A stretch of DNA of 46,446 nucleotides from Pseudomonadota bacterium. Its GTDB lineage: Bacteria > Myxococcota_A > Bradymonadia > Bradymonadales > GCA-2716585. Below the pieces are notes generated by a model. The model was not told the DNA's origin. It did no database searches and was given only the letters and a program-made list of their open reading frames with translations. The stretch covers positions 1 to 46,446 of the forward strand of contig SYOX01000018.1 of assembly GCA_005804885.1 (NCBI GenBank), written 5' to 3'. Shown here piece by piece: positions 1-10,113 of the stretch. The position numbers and the translations under genes were made by a program. Within the stretch, counting starts at the first letter, position 1; the number at the start of each line of letters is the position of its first letter.

Positions 1-1
1 G

Positions 2-1477
<1,476 letters not shown>

Positions 1478-1594
1478 GATGACCCCCTTGGTGGATGTTT
1501 GAAGCTCGTCGCGCGCTCGGCCCCTCATCGATCTCTTGATCCGCCGGATCGAGGGTCAACGGACCCGAAAGCGCCGCGCGCGGCGATGGCGCGA

Positions 1595-1622
1595 ACAATA
1601 GAAAACTGGCTGGCCGGGTCAA
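1595..1622 (-). promoter_or_regulatory. Candidate sigma-70-type promoter of gcvP
   Basis: On the minus strand TTGACC (1622-1617) and TATTGT (1600-1595) are separated by 16 bases. Transcription would start near 1588 and give a leader of about 110 nt before the GTG start. I looked for a glycine riboswitch in that leader and recognised none. Confidence 0.5.
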
Positions 1623-1638
1623 GAGGCGCGCGCAAAAA

Positions 1639-3318
1639 TCAGGGGGCGAACTCGACCTCTGCCCCCGCGACGAGCTCAACCGAGGTCGAGGCGCCCGACG
1701 GGGCGCTCCAGGTGATGGTGTAGGCGCCGGGAGGGGCCATGGGCAGCTCGGCCGGACCCTGGCCGACGAAGCGGTGGGCGCCCTCGATCCGCCACCGCTG
1801 CGCGGGCGAGCTGGCCTTGACCCGGATGAGCCCGGCGCCCTCGCGCAGTGTCTCGGTGTAGACCGCGCCCTTGCCGGTGAGGTGGACCTCGAAGGTCAGC
1901 GTCGCCGAAGGCCCCGGCGTGTAGCGCAAGAGCCCGAAGTTGTGGCCGACGCCCTGGACGATCACCTCCGGCCTCGGGTTCTCGATCGGCTTGAAGGTCT
2001 TGTAGGCCAGCGGCCCCACCTGCCATTGCCGCGCCCCGCCGTGCAGGTGGTGGGAGGCGTACCAGTGCTGATCGGCGGTCAAGAAGACCACCCCCGTGAT
2101 CCGCTTGTCCCGGAGGTGATCCAGCATCATCGCCCGCTCCTGGACGAAGCCCACCCAGCTGTCCTTGAAGGTCTTGCCGAAGTCCAGCGGGACGCTGGTG
2201 ATCACCAGCTTGAAGCGCGCCGTGCTGGCCGCCAGGCCGTCGAGCAGCCAGTCGCGCTGGGGCCGACCCAGCATGGACTTGCCCTCGAAGGGCGCCGCGT
2301 TGGAGTCCCGGTGCAGCCGGGTGTCCAGGTGAAAAACCTCTAAACCATCGCCCCACTTATACTTTCTGTAGATCTCGCCGGGCGGCGCGCCGGCCACGGG
2401 CCACCAGCGGCGCCAGATATCGGTGCCGACCTTCAGGCTGTCGGGGTTCCACTTGTTGTAGCGGGCGTCCCAGTCGTTGATGATCTCGTGGTCGTCCCAG
2501 ACGGCGTGGATGGGCATCGAGCGGGTCATCCGCGTCACGCGGTCGCCCTGGCGGGAGGCGTTGTAGTGCTGGAGGAAGTCGACCTCCTCGGTTGGATCTT
2601 TGAAGAGGTCGGCGTAGGGCCAGTCGCCGAGCGACAGGTAGATCTCGGGTTTGGCGGCGACGAGGTCATCGAGCAGCGGCACTTCGGAGGCGAAGCCGGA
2701 GACGTCCGCGGAGAAGGCCAGCAGCGCGGCCTTGTCGCCGACTGGCGCGGTGGAGAACCACGCGGGGCTGCTCAGGCCGTGGCCCTCGATCTCGACCAGG
2801 AAGCGGTGGAGGGTGCCTGGGGTCAGCCCCGACACCGGGATGTGGACGATGCGGTCCTGGGCCCGCTCGGTGGCCACGAAGGGCGTCTTGATCTCGGGGC
2901 AGTCGGGGCCGGCGCTCACGATGGCGCGCAGGCGGCCCTCGCGGGAGGTCCTGGCCCAGAGGATGGCGCTGTCGGCGCGGACGCCAGCGCTGGCGAGCCC
3001 GTTGGGCAGCAGCGCGTCGGTCGGCGTCGGCGGCTCCAGGCGCCGCGCCGGCCAGGGGGGGCAGGCCGCCTCAGCGCCTCGCCCTCCGCCCTGATCGGCA
3101 GCAGGGGCGGCCTCGTCCTTGGCGGCGGCGTTGGGCGGGGCTTCGTCCTGGGGGTTGTCTTCGGCGAGGCTCGCCGTCGGCTGTGCAGCATCGGGGCCAG
3201 GCGAGGGGGGGAGGGCGACGGAGGTCTGTGCGCCCCTGGGGGTGTCGGCGGCCTGACAGGCGAGCAGCGACAAGGCGAGGGTGAGGGTGAGGGTGAACTT
3301 GAGGGGGTGCTGGGTCAT
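1639..3318 (-). CDS. PhoD-like phosphodiesterase/alkaline phosphatase lipoprotein
   Basis: 559 aa. A lipoprotein signal peptide ends in LLAC (Cys21), so the protein should be anchored in the envelope. An acidic, Ala/Pro-rich linker follows to about residue 95, then a PhoD_N-like beta domain (about 105-190, including GVRADSAILWART) and a metallophosphoesterase-like core: FSADVSG (~202), LSLGDWPYAD (~229), AVWDDHEI (~272), HLDTRLHR (~330) and FLTADQHWY (~412). These match the metal-binding Asp/His blocks of the PhoD family, which hydrolyses phosphomonoesters and diesters outside the cytoplasm. The ATG overlaps the stop of the upstream esterase gene (ATGA), so translation is probably coupled. 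The real substrate is unknown. Confidence 0.85.
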   Translation of the reverse strand: MTQHPLKFTLTLTLALSLLACQAADTPRGAQTSVALPPSPGPDAAQPTASLAEDNPQDEAPPNAAAKDEAAPAADQGGGRGAEAACPPWPARRLEPPTPTDALLPNGLASAGVRADSAILWARTSREGRLRAIVSAGPDCPEIKTPFVATERAQDRIVHIPVSGLTPGTLHRFLVEIEGHGLSSPAWFSTAPVGDKAALLAFSADVSGFASEVPLLDDLVAAKPEIYLSLGDWPYADLFKDPTEEVDFLQHYNASRQGDRVTRMTRSMPIHAVWDDHEIINDWDARYNKWNPDSLKVGTDIWRRWWPVAGAPPGEIYRKYKWGDGLEVFHLDTRLHRDSNAAPFEGKSMLGRPQRDWLLDGLAASTARFKLVITSVPLDFGKTFKDSWVGFVQERAMMLDHLRDKRITGVVFLTADQHWYASHHLHGGARQWQVGPLAYKTFKPIENPRPEVIVQGVGHNFGLLRYTPGPSATLTFEVHLTGKGAVYTETLREGAGLIRVKASSPAQRWRIEGAHRFVGQGPAELPMAPPGAYTITWSAPSGASTSVELVAGAEVEFAP

Positions 3319-4199
3319 TGGGGCTCGCTGAGGTCTTGATCGGTGAGCGATTCGCGCAGGAGGTTGAAGTACTCGACCTGCATGGTGCGTGTGAAGGCGT
3401 GGCCGACCCCTTCGAAGGGGATCAGCTGCGCGTCGGCGCCGCGCGCGACCAGGGCCTCGACGGCGACGCGGGTCGGCTCGAACTTGACGAGGGGGTCGAG
3501 ATCGCCGTGGAGCGCCCGGATCGGGGGCAGGCCCTCGATCCTGTCCTGGCCTTCGGGCATCAGGGCGGGGGGGAGCCAGCCGGAGACAGGGATGGCGAGC
3601 CGGGCGACCTTGGGGTGTCGAAGCGCGATGGTGAAGCTGAGCATGCCGCCTTGTGAGAAGCCGCTCACGATGGCCTTTCCGCGGGTGCGTCGCTGTTGGC
3701 TCAGGCGCTCGATCAGGGCGGCGATGGCGTCGGCCGAGCGGGCCAGGCCGTCGACCATCTCAGGGCTCGCGGCCTCGATGGGGCGAGAGATGGGGAACCA
3801 GCTGAAGCCGCCGCCGTAGGATTCGAGACCTTGGGGCAGGATGATCCGGGCGGGCATCTGGAAGGCGGGCACGAAGATGCCCTTGAGGTCTTCGGGGCGC
3901 CCGCCGAGGCCGTGGATCATCACGATCATGGGCAGCTCGTCGGTGGGCTCGGCGGTGCCGGTGAGGATCTCGACGAACTGGACATCGGGCAAGGGCTCGG
4001 CGGCCTGCGCCCCCTTGGGGGTGCTCGGCGCGGCGGGGAGTGAGGTGTCGCTGGCTGGAGTTGGGGTCGAGGCGTCGCTGGTCTGGGTCGCGGGCCGGGG
4101 AGGGGCCGCCGTCGAGCGGGTGGAGTCGCAGCCGAGGCCGGCGCAGACGAGCGCGGTGGTCAGCAGGTAGATGCGCAGGGCGAGGGGTGGGGTGGTCAT
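3315..4199 (-). CDS. Alpha/beta-hydrolase lipoprotein (predicted carboxylesterase)
   Basis: 294 aa from the ATG at 4199, which has AAGGAG seven bases upstream; a longer reading frame extends to 4412 but has no good ribosome site and would bury the signal peptide. The lipobox AGLGC puts the lipid on Cys24, followed by a Ser/Thr/Pro/Ala linker to about residue 70. The hydrolase domain shows an oxyanion-type MIHGLGG (~94), the nucleophile elbow GFSQGG (Ser182), HGDLDPLV (Asp233 or Asp235) and GVGHAF (His267), as in phospholipase/carboxylesterase family hydrolases. It is the first gene of a coupled pair with the PhoD-like lipoprotein, which hints at joint breakdown of an exogenous ester or phosphoester. 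Confidence 0.85.
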   Translation of the reverse strand: MTTPPLALRIYLLTTALVCAGLGCDSTRSTAAPPRPATQTSDASTPTPASDTSLPAAPSTPKGAQAAEPLPDVQFVEILTGTAEPTDELPMIVMIHGLGGRPEDLKGIFVPAFQMPARIILPQGLESYGGGFSWFPISRPIEAASPEMVDGLARSADAIAALIERLSQQRRTRGKAIVSGFSQGGMLSFTIALRHPKVARLAIPVSGWLPPALMPEGQDRIEGLPPIRALHGDLDPLVKFEPTRVAVEALVARGADAQLIPFEGVGHAFTRTMQVEYFNLLRESLTDQDLSEPQ

Positions 4200-4308
4200 C
4201 GGGGGTCTCCTTGGGGGGTTGTCTGCGGGTGAGGTGTGGGGCGCGCAGATTCCAGGTTCTTGATTAGTGGTTTTTGATCTATGCTGACAACCGAGAAGAG
4301 AGGCGCCG

Positions 4309-5820
4309 ATGGTCAAGGCGCCGCCCAGGCGAGGGTCTGGCAGGGGCCGCCAGCTTTTCATGAGAAGACGCCGAGAACTCTCAGCCCCTGGTGCGCCCAT
4401 GCTCCCCCCCAAGAGCCTCCCTCAGCCTGCGCAAGGGCGCAAGGGTCTGCGCGACCGTTGGGACGCGATCTCCTGGACGGTGATCGCCGTGCTCTTGTGG
4501 ACCTTGATCTCGGTGCTCAAGGTCCAGGTCGCCCGGATGACGCCCTTTGACGCGATGGCGCTGGCCTTGCTGGGGGGTCTGCTGCTGCACCGCTTCGTGG
4601 GGCGCGGGCGCAAGGCCCCGCCGGAGCGATGGCGGGCGGCGCTGCCGGGCTATTATTATTTGATGATGGGTGCGCTGATCTGCGCGGGGCTGCTCAGCGG
4701 GCTCAACGCCACGGATCTGCAGCTGTGGTCGGTGGAGATCTTCACCTTCTTGTATCTGCTCGGGATGCTCTGGGCGCTGGATCTGTTCACGAAGGACAGG
4801 ATCGACCGCTTCCTGGATCTGGGCGGGTGGACCTTCGCGGCGCTGTGCGCGGCGTGCGGTACGGTCGCGACGGTCTTCCTGCTCGGCGGGCCGCAGCTCG
4901 GCTTCTTCTACGAGACGGGGCTCGACGGGCTAAGCCCCAAGATGACCTTCACCGGGCCGATGCGCTTCCCGAACCAGTGGGCGGGCTACTTCCTGGCGGT
5001 CTTCCCCCTGCTGCTGGCGCTCAACTTCAAGCCGCTGTCGCGCTGGCAGCGGGCGGCGCTGCTGGTCTGCACGCTGCTGGGCTTCGTGACGATCCCGGCC
5101 AGCGGCTCGCGCTCGGGCATGTTCCTGACGGTGGCCGAGATCGGCGGCTTCGCGCTTTTGTACATGATCCTGAGCCGCTCGGGCCACTTGCTGATGCGCG
5201 TGGTGACGATCTCGCTCTTCGTGATCGCCCTCGGCGGCACCTACTGGCTGCTCTTCGATCAGGCCAGCGACAGCCCCATCCTGGTGCGCTCGCTGGGCGC
5301 CTTCGATCTGGTCTTCGAGCAGGAGTCCCTGGCCGACCGCTGGCGAGAGTACAACTGGCTGGCCGCGATGTCGGAGTTCGGCAAGCACCCGTTCATCGGG
5401 ATGGGGCTGGGCACCTTCGAGCGCTTCTACGACAAGCACGAGGTCCACTCCTCGTACTTGAGCTTCGCGGCCGAGACCGGCGTCGCGGGGCTGATCCCCT
5501 ACCTCGTGCTCGTGGCCGTCCCGCTGCTCTCGCTCGTGCGGGCGCTGGCCGCCTACGCGTCCCGCGGCAAGGCCGACGTCATGCTCATCGCCCTGACCCT
5601 GGCGATCGTCTCCCAGCTGGCCTTCGCCATCCACCACAACAACACGCGGCACCGGCACGTCTGGCTGCTGCTCTTCTGCGGCACGGTCTACGCCGAGCTG
5701 GCGCTGGTTCGTCTGGGCGCCGCGCTCGCCCAGGAGAGGGCCCGTCGGCCCGCCCCGACGCGCTCGCGCCGCGAGGCGACCAGGCACCGCCCCGAAGCCA
5801 CCGACAGGAGGACCGCATGA
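4309..5820 (+). CDS. O-antigen ligase/polymerase-family membrane protein (Wzy_C/WaaL-like)
   Basis: 503 aa with about ten or more hydrophobic segments. The pattern of the Wzy/WaaL superfamily is visible: TM helices, a conserved block with RFPNQWAGYF (~221) and PASGSRSGM (~263), then a large loop with EYNWLAAMSEFGKHPFIGMGLGTF (given here in part: KHPFIGMGLG) and HEVHSSYLSFAAETG-like sequence near residue 380. Such proteins polymerise or ligate undecaprenyl-linked polysaccharide at the periplasmic face. The ATG at 4309 has GAGAGG upstream; ATGs at 4360 and 4399 are alternatives with weaker sites. The last 35 residues are Arg-rich. Its stop overlaps the next start (ATGA), so it is coupled to the glycosyltransferase. 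Confidence 0.85.
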   Translation: MVKAPPRRGSGRGRQLFMRRRRELSAPGAPMLPPKSLPQPAQGRKGLRDRWDAISWTVIAVLLWTLISVLKVQVARMTPFDAMALALLGGLLLHRFVGRGRKAPPERWRAALPGYYYLMMGALICAGLLSGLNATDLQLWSVEIFTFLYLLGMLWALDLFTKDRIDRFLDLGGWTFAALCAACGTVATVFLLGGPQLGFFYETGLDGLSPKMTFTGPMRFPNQWAGYFLAVFPLLLALNFKPLSRWQRAALLVCTLLGFVTIPASGSRSGMFLTVAEIGGFALLYMILSRSGHLLMRVVTISLFVIALGGTYWLLFDQASDSPILVRSLGAFDLVFEQESLADRWREYNWLAAMSEFGKHPFIGMGLGTFERFYDKHEVHSSYLSFAAETGVAGLIPYLVLVAVPLLSLVRALAAYASRGKADVMLIALTLAIVSQLAFAIHHNNTRHRHVWLLLFCGTVYAELALVRLGAALAQERARRPAPTRSRREATRHRPEATDRRTA

Positions 5821-6980
5821 GCCAGGGTCCACGCCCGAAGATCTGCCACATCAGCACCGTCGACATCTCCATGGGCATCCTGCTCAAGAACCAGATGCTC
5901 TACTTCAAGGCGCGCGGGATCGAGACTCACGCCATGGCCGCGCCCGGCCGCTACGTCAAGGAGCTTGAAGAGGCCGGCATCCCCTTCCACCCCGTCCCGA
6001 TGACCCGGATCATCAGCCCCGCCAAGGACATCGTCGCGCTGCGGCAGATGGTCGAGATCCTGCGCCGCGAGCGCTTCGACCTCGTCCACCTCCACACCCC
6101 CAAGGGCGTCCTGATCGGCACCCTCGGCGGCGTCATCGCCCGCGTCCCATGGATCTTCAGGACCATCCACGGCTTCTACTTCAACGTCAACGCCACCCCC
6201 GCCGCCCAGCTCTTCTTCGTCAACATGGAGCGGGTCGTCAACCGCGTCCACCACACCGTCTTCAGCCAGAACCGCGAGGACATCCCCACCGCCGAGGCCC
6301 GCCACATCCGAAAGGCGCGCGACATCATCTTCCTCGGCAATGGCATCGACCTGAGCCGCTTCGACCCCGCCCGCCTCGACCCCGAGCGCACCCGCGCCCT
6401 GCGGCTCAAGCACGGCATCCAGGACGGCGACGTCATCCTGGGCTTCGTCGGCCGCCTCGTCATCCAGAAAGGCATGCGAGAGCTCTTCGAGGCCTTCTGC
6501 CGCATCGCCCCGAAGCGCCCCAACCTCAAGCTGCTGCTCGTCGGCGACGTCGACCACGACAAGCCCGACGCCGTCCCCCCCGACCGCCACGTCCCCGCCC
6601 ACCTGCTCGACCGCGTCATCCAGGCCGGCTGGCAGGATCGCGTCGAGGACTTCTACCCCCTCATGGACGCCTTCGTCCTGCCCAGCTACCGCGAGGGCTT
6701 CCCGCGCACCCCCATGGAGGCCTCCGCCCTGGGCATCCCCGTCGTCGCCACCGACATCCGCGGCTGCCGCGAGGCCGTCGAGGACGGACACAACGGCCTC
6801 CTCGTCCCCAGCCGCGACGTCGACGGCCTCGTCAGGGGCCTTGAGCGCATCCTGGACGACCCCGCCCTGCGCCGACGGCTCGGGCAGGGCGGCCGCCAGA
6901 AGGCCGCCGCCGAGTTCAACGAGGTCGAGAAATTCGAAACCGTCTACCGCGAGTACGCCCGGATCTTCGGCCTCGACTGA
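5817..6980 (+). CDS. GT4-family glycosyltransferase
   Basis: 387 aa. GT-B fold glycosyltransferase that transfers a sugar from an activated donor, presumably to a lipid-linked oligosaccharide. The N-terminal acceptor domain includes VHLHTPKGVLIG and the Gly-rich block; the C-terminal nucleotide-sugar domain has GFVGRLVIQKGM (~213), LLLVGDVD (~240) and the donor-binding EGFPRTPMEASALGIPVVAT block with the E-x7-E spacing (~300). The start is fixed by the ATGA overlap with the ligase/polymerase-like gene. The pair looks like part of a surface polysaccharide pathway; donor and acceptor cannot be read from sequence. Confidence 0.9.
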   Translation: MSQGPRPKICHISTVDISMGILLKNQMLYFKARGIETHAMAAPGRYVKELEEAGIPFHPVPMTRIISPAKDIVALRQMVEILRRERFDLVHLHTPKGVLIGTLGGVIARVPWIFRTIHGFYFNVNATPAAQLFFVNMERVVNRVHHTVFSQNREDIPTAEARHIRKARDIIFLGNGIDLSRFDPARLDPERTRALRLKHGIQDGDVILGFVGRLVIQKGMRELFEAFCRIAPKRPNLKLLLVGDVDHDKPDAVPPDRHVPAHLLDRVIQAGWQDRVEDFYPLMDAFVLPSYREGFPRTPMEASALGIPVVATDIRGCREAVEDGHNGLLVPSRDVDGLVRGLERILDDPALRRRLGQGGRQKAAAEFNEVEKFETVYREYARIFGLD

Positions 6981-7356
6981 TCCCGCCCTCCCCCTCGACG
7001 AATCCACCCCGCCGGGGTTGCGCACCTCGCCCTGAGTGCCCAATAACCTGTCGTCTCTCTCCGCGAGGTGTCCTTCGATGCGCTTGATCCTGCTCCACTT
7101 TCTGTAGCTCCCTCCCTCTCTCCGAGCGGTGACGAAGAGCGCGCCCTGACCGGCGCGCCCGCGCTCGCCCATGAGCGCGCCCGTCGCCCGATCGCGATCT
7201 CCCGCAGCATCAAGAACCTGTACCGCCCACACGAGGGCGACCTGCGACCCGGCGCCTCGCGCCCGCAGGTCACGCGATCCGACCTGCGCGACGCCGACCC
7301 CGACGGCCAGCGCTCGCCCAGGTCCCCCGCGCTCGCCCTGGGCACGGAGAGACCCC
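6981..7356 (+). other. Intergenic leader before the pentapeptide-repeat gene
   Basis: 376 bases between two plus-strand genes. An inverted repeat at 7239-7271 pairs GACCTGCG with CGCAGGTC around a 17-base GC-rich loop; it could fold in a leader RNA. An open frame continues upstream of the chosen start of the next gene to 7171, but its composition is unlike the repeat protein. I see no convincing promoter hexamers. Confidence 0.4.
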
Positions 7357-9732
7357 GTGGATACCAACACCGCCCTGACGCGGCTGCGCGAGCTTGGGCA
7401 CGCCCCCCTGACCTGCGACTCGGCCGAGCGGATCACCGCCCTGCTCCTGCTCCACCAGGAGCCCACCCTCCGGGACTACATCATCGGGCTGATGCGGCAA
7501 CACAGCTGGGGGTGGACCCTCCCCGGCGCCGACCTGAGCCACGCCGACCTGCGCGGCGCCCGCATGGCAGGATCGGACCTCGAACGAGCCCGCCTCGACG
7601 GCGCTGACCTGCGCGCCGCCGCGCTGATGCGGGTCAAGCTCGCCGGCGCCACGCTGGCCGGCGCCGACCTGCGCGACGCCGTGCTGGCTGGCGCACGACT
7701 CGACGGCGCGATCTACACCCGACAGACCCGCTGGCCCGAGCGCTTCGACCCCGAGGCCGCCGGCGGCCTCTTCATCGGCCAGCACGGCGACCTGAGCGGC
7801 GCCAGCCTCCAGGGCGTCGCCCTGTGCGGCGTCGACTTCGAAGACACCGACCTGACCCGCGCCGACCTCTCCTGGGCCAACCTCTGCGACGCCGATCTGC
7901 GCTGGGCCGACCTCGACGGCGCTCGCCTCTTCGGCGCCCGCGCCAACCACAACACCCTCTGGCCCGAGCGCTTCGACCCCCACCAGCACCTCATCCTCTC
8001 GCCCGGCTCAAGGCTCTCGCGCGCCTGCCTCCGCGGCGCATCGCTCGCCGGCGTCGACCTCTCCTGGGCCGACCTCGCCGAAGCCGACCTCGCCGAGGCC
8101 GACCTGCGCGGCGCCGCCCTGCGCGGCGCCGAACTCGCCCGCGCCAACCTCGCCGGCGCCCGCCTCCACGGCGCCGACCTCTCCTGCGCCGCCCTCGACG
8201 GCGCCATCCTCTTCGGCGCCTGGTACGACCCGCACACCCGCTGGCCCCAGGACTTCAACCCCGCCCAGCGCGGCGCGACGATGATCGCCGCGGGCGTCCA
8301 GCTCGCCCCACGCCCAGGCCACGGCCGCCTCATCCTGCCCAAGAACGACCTGCGCGCCCGCAACCTCACCGGCGTCAGCTTCCCCGCCGCCGACCTCGCC
8401 AGCGCCGATCTGCGCTGGACTCGCCTCGACCGCGCGAGCCTGCGCGCCGCGGACCTCTCCGGCGCCAACCTCTTCGAAACCTCCCTTCGCGGCGCCGACC
8501 TCTGCGGCGCCAACCTCTTCGAAACCAGGATCGAGGACACCGACCTGAGCGACGCCGACCTCTCCGGCGTCAACCTGCGCCAGAGCCGCTGGGTCAGCGC
8601 CAACCTCTCCGGCGCTCGCCTGACCAGCGCCGACCTGCGCACCGTCGACCTGAGCCGCAGCGCGCTCGACCGCGCCGACCTCTCCGGCGCCCTGGCCTGC
8701 CCCGACACCCGCTGGCCCGAGGGCTTCTCCTGTCGCGCCGCCGGCGTCATGTTCCTCGGCCCCGGCGAACACCTGCGCGGCCTGTCCCTGCCCGGACAGC
8801 GCCTCTCGCGCGACGACCTCTCCGAGGCCGACCTGCGCGACGCGAACCTCCCCGATCTGCGCGCCAACGAGAGCCGCTTTGACGGCACCGACTTCTCCAA
8901 CGCCGACCTCCAGCGCTGCCAGATCTACAACTCCTCCTTCCTCAAGGCCCGCCTCGACGGCGCCAACCTGAGCCACGCCTCCAACAGCCGCCTGCACATG
9001 GCCGGGGCCAGCCTGCGCGGCGCAAACCTGACCCTGGCCAGGATGCTCTACAGCGACCTGAGCGGCGCCGATCTCCGACGCGCCGACCTCCGCCACGCCA
9101 ACCTGAGCCAGTCCAACCTCCAGCGCGCCAACCTCCGGCGCGCCAACCTCTCCGGCGCGCGCCTCCAGAACGCCGACCTCACCGGCGCCGACCTCACCGA
9201 CGCCAACCTCTCCGGCGCGCGCTTCAGCCGCGGCACCCGCTGGCCCAGCGGCTTCGACGTCGAGGCCAGCGGCGCCTTCGGCCCCCTGCTCAACCCCACG
9301 CGGATGTCCCGCGCCTTCCTGCGCGGCGCCAACTTGTCCAAAAAGATCATGCGGGGCGAGGACTTCTCATACAGCGACCTGAGCCAGGCCAGGATGATCG
9401 ACGGCGACTTCGGCCGCGCCTGCTTCCAGGCCGCCACCCTCGATCAGGCCCACCTCAACCGCGCCAACCTCGCCTGCGCCAATCTGAGCTCGGCCTCGCT
9501 CGTCTCCGCGCAGCTCGGCGGCGCCTCGCTCCACGACGCCAACCTGTCCAGCGCCTGCCTGCGCTACGCCGACCTCCAGCGGGCCATCCTCAAGGGCGCC
9601 GACCTGACCGGCGCCAACCTCTGCGGCGCCAACCTCAAGAACGCCGACCTGACCGGCGCTCGCCTCAAGGGCGCCCTCACCGACGCCAGGACCCGCCTGC
9701 CCCCCGGCTTCGACCGCCGACGCCTGGGATAA
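7357..9732 (+). CDS. Large pentapeptide-repeat protein with six WP-type interruptions
   Basis: 791 aa from the GTG at 7357, chosen because GGAGAG lies five bases upstream and the repeats begin soon after; an upstream ATG at 7171 is possible but adds low-complexity residues. From about residue 55 to the end the protein is built of A(D/N)LXX pentapeptides, which form a right-handed quadrilateral beta-helix. The array is broken by six related segments of the form T-R-W-P-x-G/R-F-D, with the Trp at 126, 202, 296, 453 and 629 and a Leu at 781. The first 50 residues look helical and may be a capping or targeting domain. There is no signal peptide, so it is probably cytoplasmic. Function is unknown; some family members mimic DNA and bind gyrase, others are scaffolds. 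Confidence 0.9.
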   Translation: MDTNTALTRLRELGHAPLTCDSAERITALLLLHQEPTLRDYIIGLMRQHSWGWTLPGADLSHADLRGARMAGSDLERARLDGADLRAAALMRVKLAGATLAGADLRDAVLAGARLDGAIYTRQTRWPERFDPEAAGGLFIGQHGDLSGASLQGVALCGVDFEDTDLTRADLSWANLCDADLRWADLDGARLFGARANHNTLWPERFDPHQHLILSPGSRLSRACLRGASLAGVDLSWADLAEADLAEADLRGAALRGAELARANLAGARLHGADLSCAALDGAILFGAWYDPHTRWPQDFNPAQRGATMIAAGVQLAPRPGHGRLILPKNDLRARNLTGVSFPAADLASADLRWTRLDRASLRAADLSGANLFETSLRGADLCGANLFETRIEDTDLSDADLSGVNLRQSRWVSANLSGARLTSADLRTVDLSRSALDRADLSGALACPDTRWPEGFSCRAAGVMFLGPGEHLRGLSLPGQRLSRDDLSEADLRDANLPDLRANESRFDGTDFSNADLQRCQIYNSSFLKARLDGANLSHASNSRLHMAGASLRGANLTLARMLYSDLSGADLRRADLRHANLSQSNLQRANLRRANLSGARLQNADLTGADLTDANLSGARFSRGTRWPSGFDVEASGAFGPLLNPTRMSRAFLRGANLSKKIMRGEDFSYSDLSQARMIDGDFGRACFQAATLDQAHLNRANLACANLSSASLVSAQLGGASLHDANLSSACLRYADLQRAILKGADLTGANLCGANLKNADLTGARLKGALTDARTRLPPGFDRRRLG

Positions 9733-9808
9733 AGAGGTGCCCAGGCAGTTGGGAGCTTCGTTGGGTGGACACGGCAGGGCCAGCAGGAGGCGTGGGCACG
9801 GGGGAGGA

Positions 9809-10010
9809 GGTGGTTCGCACACTCCACCCCCTGTCCCCCTCCTCGTTTCACAAGGAGGGGGAACGCTCGTATTACGGGCAAGGTGGTTCGGGGACGCTCG
9901 TAGCACGGGCTGGGTGGATCGGGTCCCGCCACGACGACCTCGCCATTGTCCCCGACGGGGTCTCGCCCCAGGCGGCCAGTGATCCCGGCAATGGCTGCTG
10001 CGGCCCACCC
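9809..10010 (+). repeat. Dispersed ~200-bp repeat, copy 1
   Basis: Matches 16470-16672 in inverted orientation over the whole length, with scattered substitutions. It contains a hairpin: CCCCCTCCT (9835-9843), a 9-base loop, AGGAGGGGG (9853-9861). Two related sub-units follow, each with ACGCTCGTA and a GGTGG(A/T)TCGG block, then TCCCCGACGGGGTCT near 9950, a motif that also occurs inside hisZ. No coding potential or transposase is visible. Confidence 0.85.
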
Positions 10011-10020
10011 ACCCAAGTCA

Positions 10021-10076
10021 GCAAGGAGGCAAGGAAGCAAGGAGGCAAGGAGGCAAGGAGGCAAGGAGGCAAGGAG
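10021..10076 (+). repeat. 8-base tandem repeat, seven copies
   Basis: GCAAGGAG is repeated seven times head to tail; the second copy has a final A instead of G. It lies in the gap between two convergent genes, directly after the dispersed repeat. Simple repeats of this kind change copy number by slippage. Confidence 0.95.
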
Positions 10077-10113
10077 GAGCGCCATCGGACGCAGGGACAA
10101 GGCGCGCCCTGGG

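Larger units (their letters stand above)
9733..10113. other. Repeat-filled intergenic region between convergent genes
   Basis: 381 bases between the ends of the pentapeptide-repeat gene and the fatty acid hydroxylase gene. It holds copy 1 of the dispersed ~200-bp repeat and an 8-base tandem repeat (both listed separately). No credible gene is seen; the long open frames here are a by-product of repeat composition. Confidence 0.7.

Noticed and set aside
1478..1588. Glycine riboswitch in the gcvP leader
   Set aside because: The leader length would allow it, but none of the conserved glycine aptamer blocks were found by eye.
4629..6980. 783-residue frame that would fuse upstream sequence to the glycosyltransferase
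   Set aside because: Residues before 5817 are the shifted frame of the ligase gene (Arg/Ala/Gly-rich); the ATGA overlap gives the real start.
10021..10076. CRISPR array
   Set aside because: Units are 8 bases without spacers; it is a simple tandem repeat.
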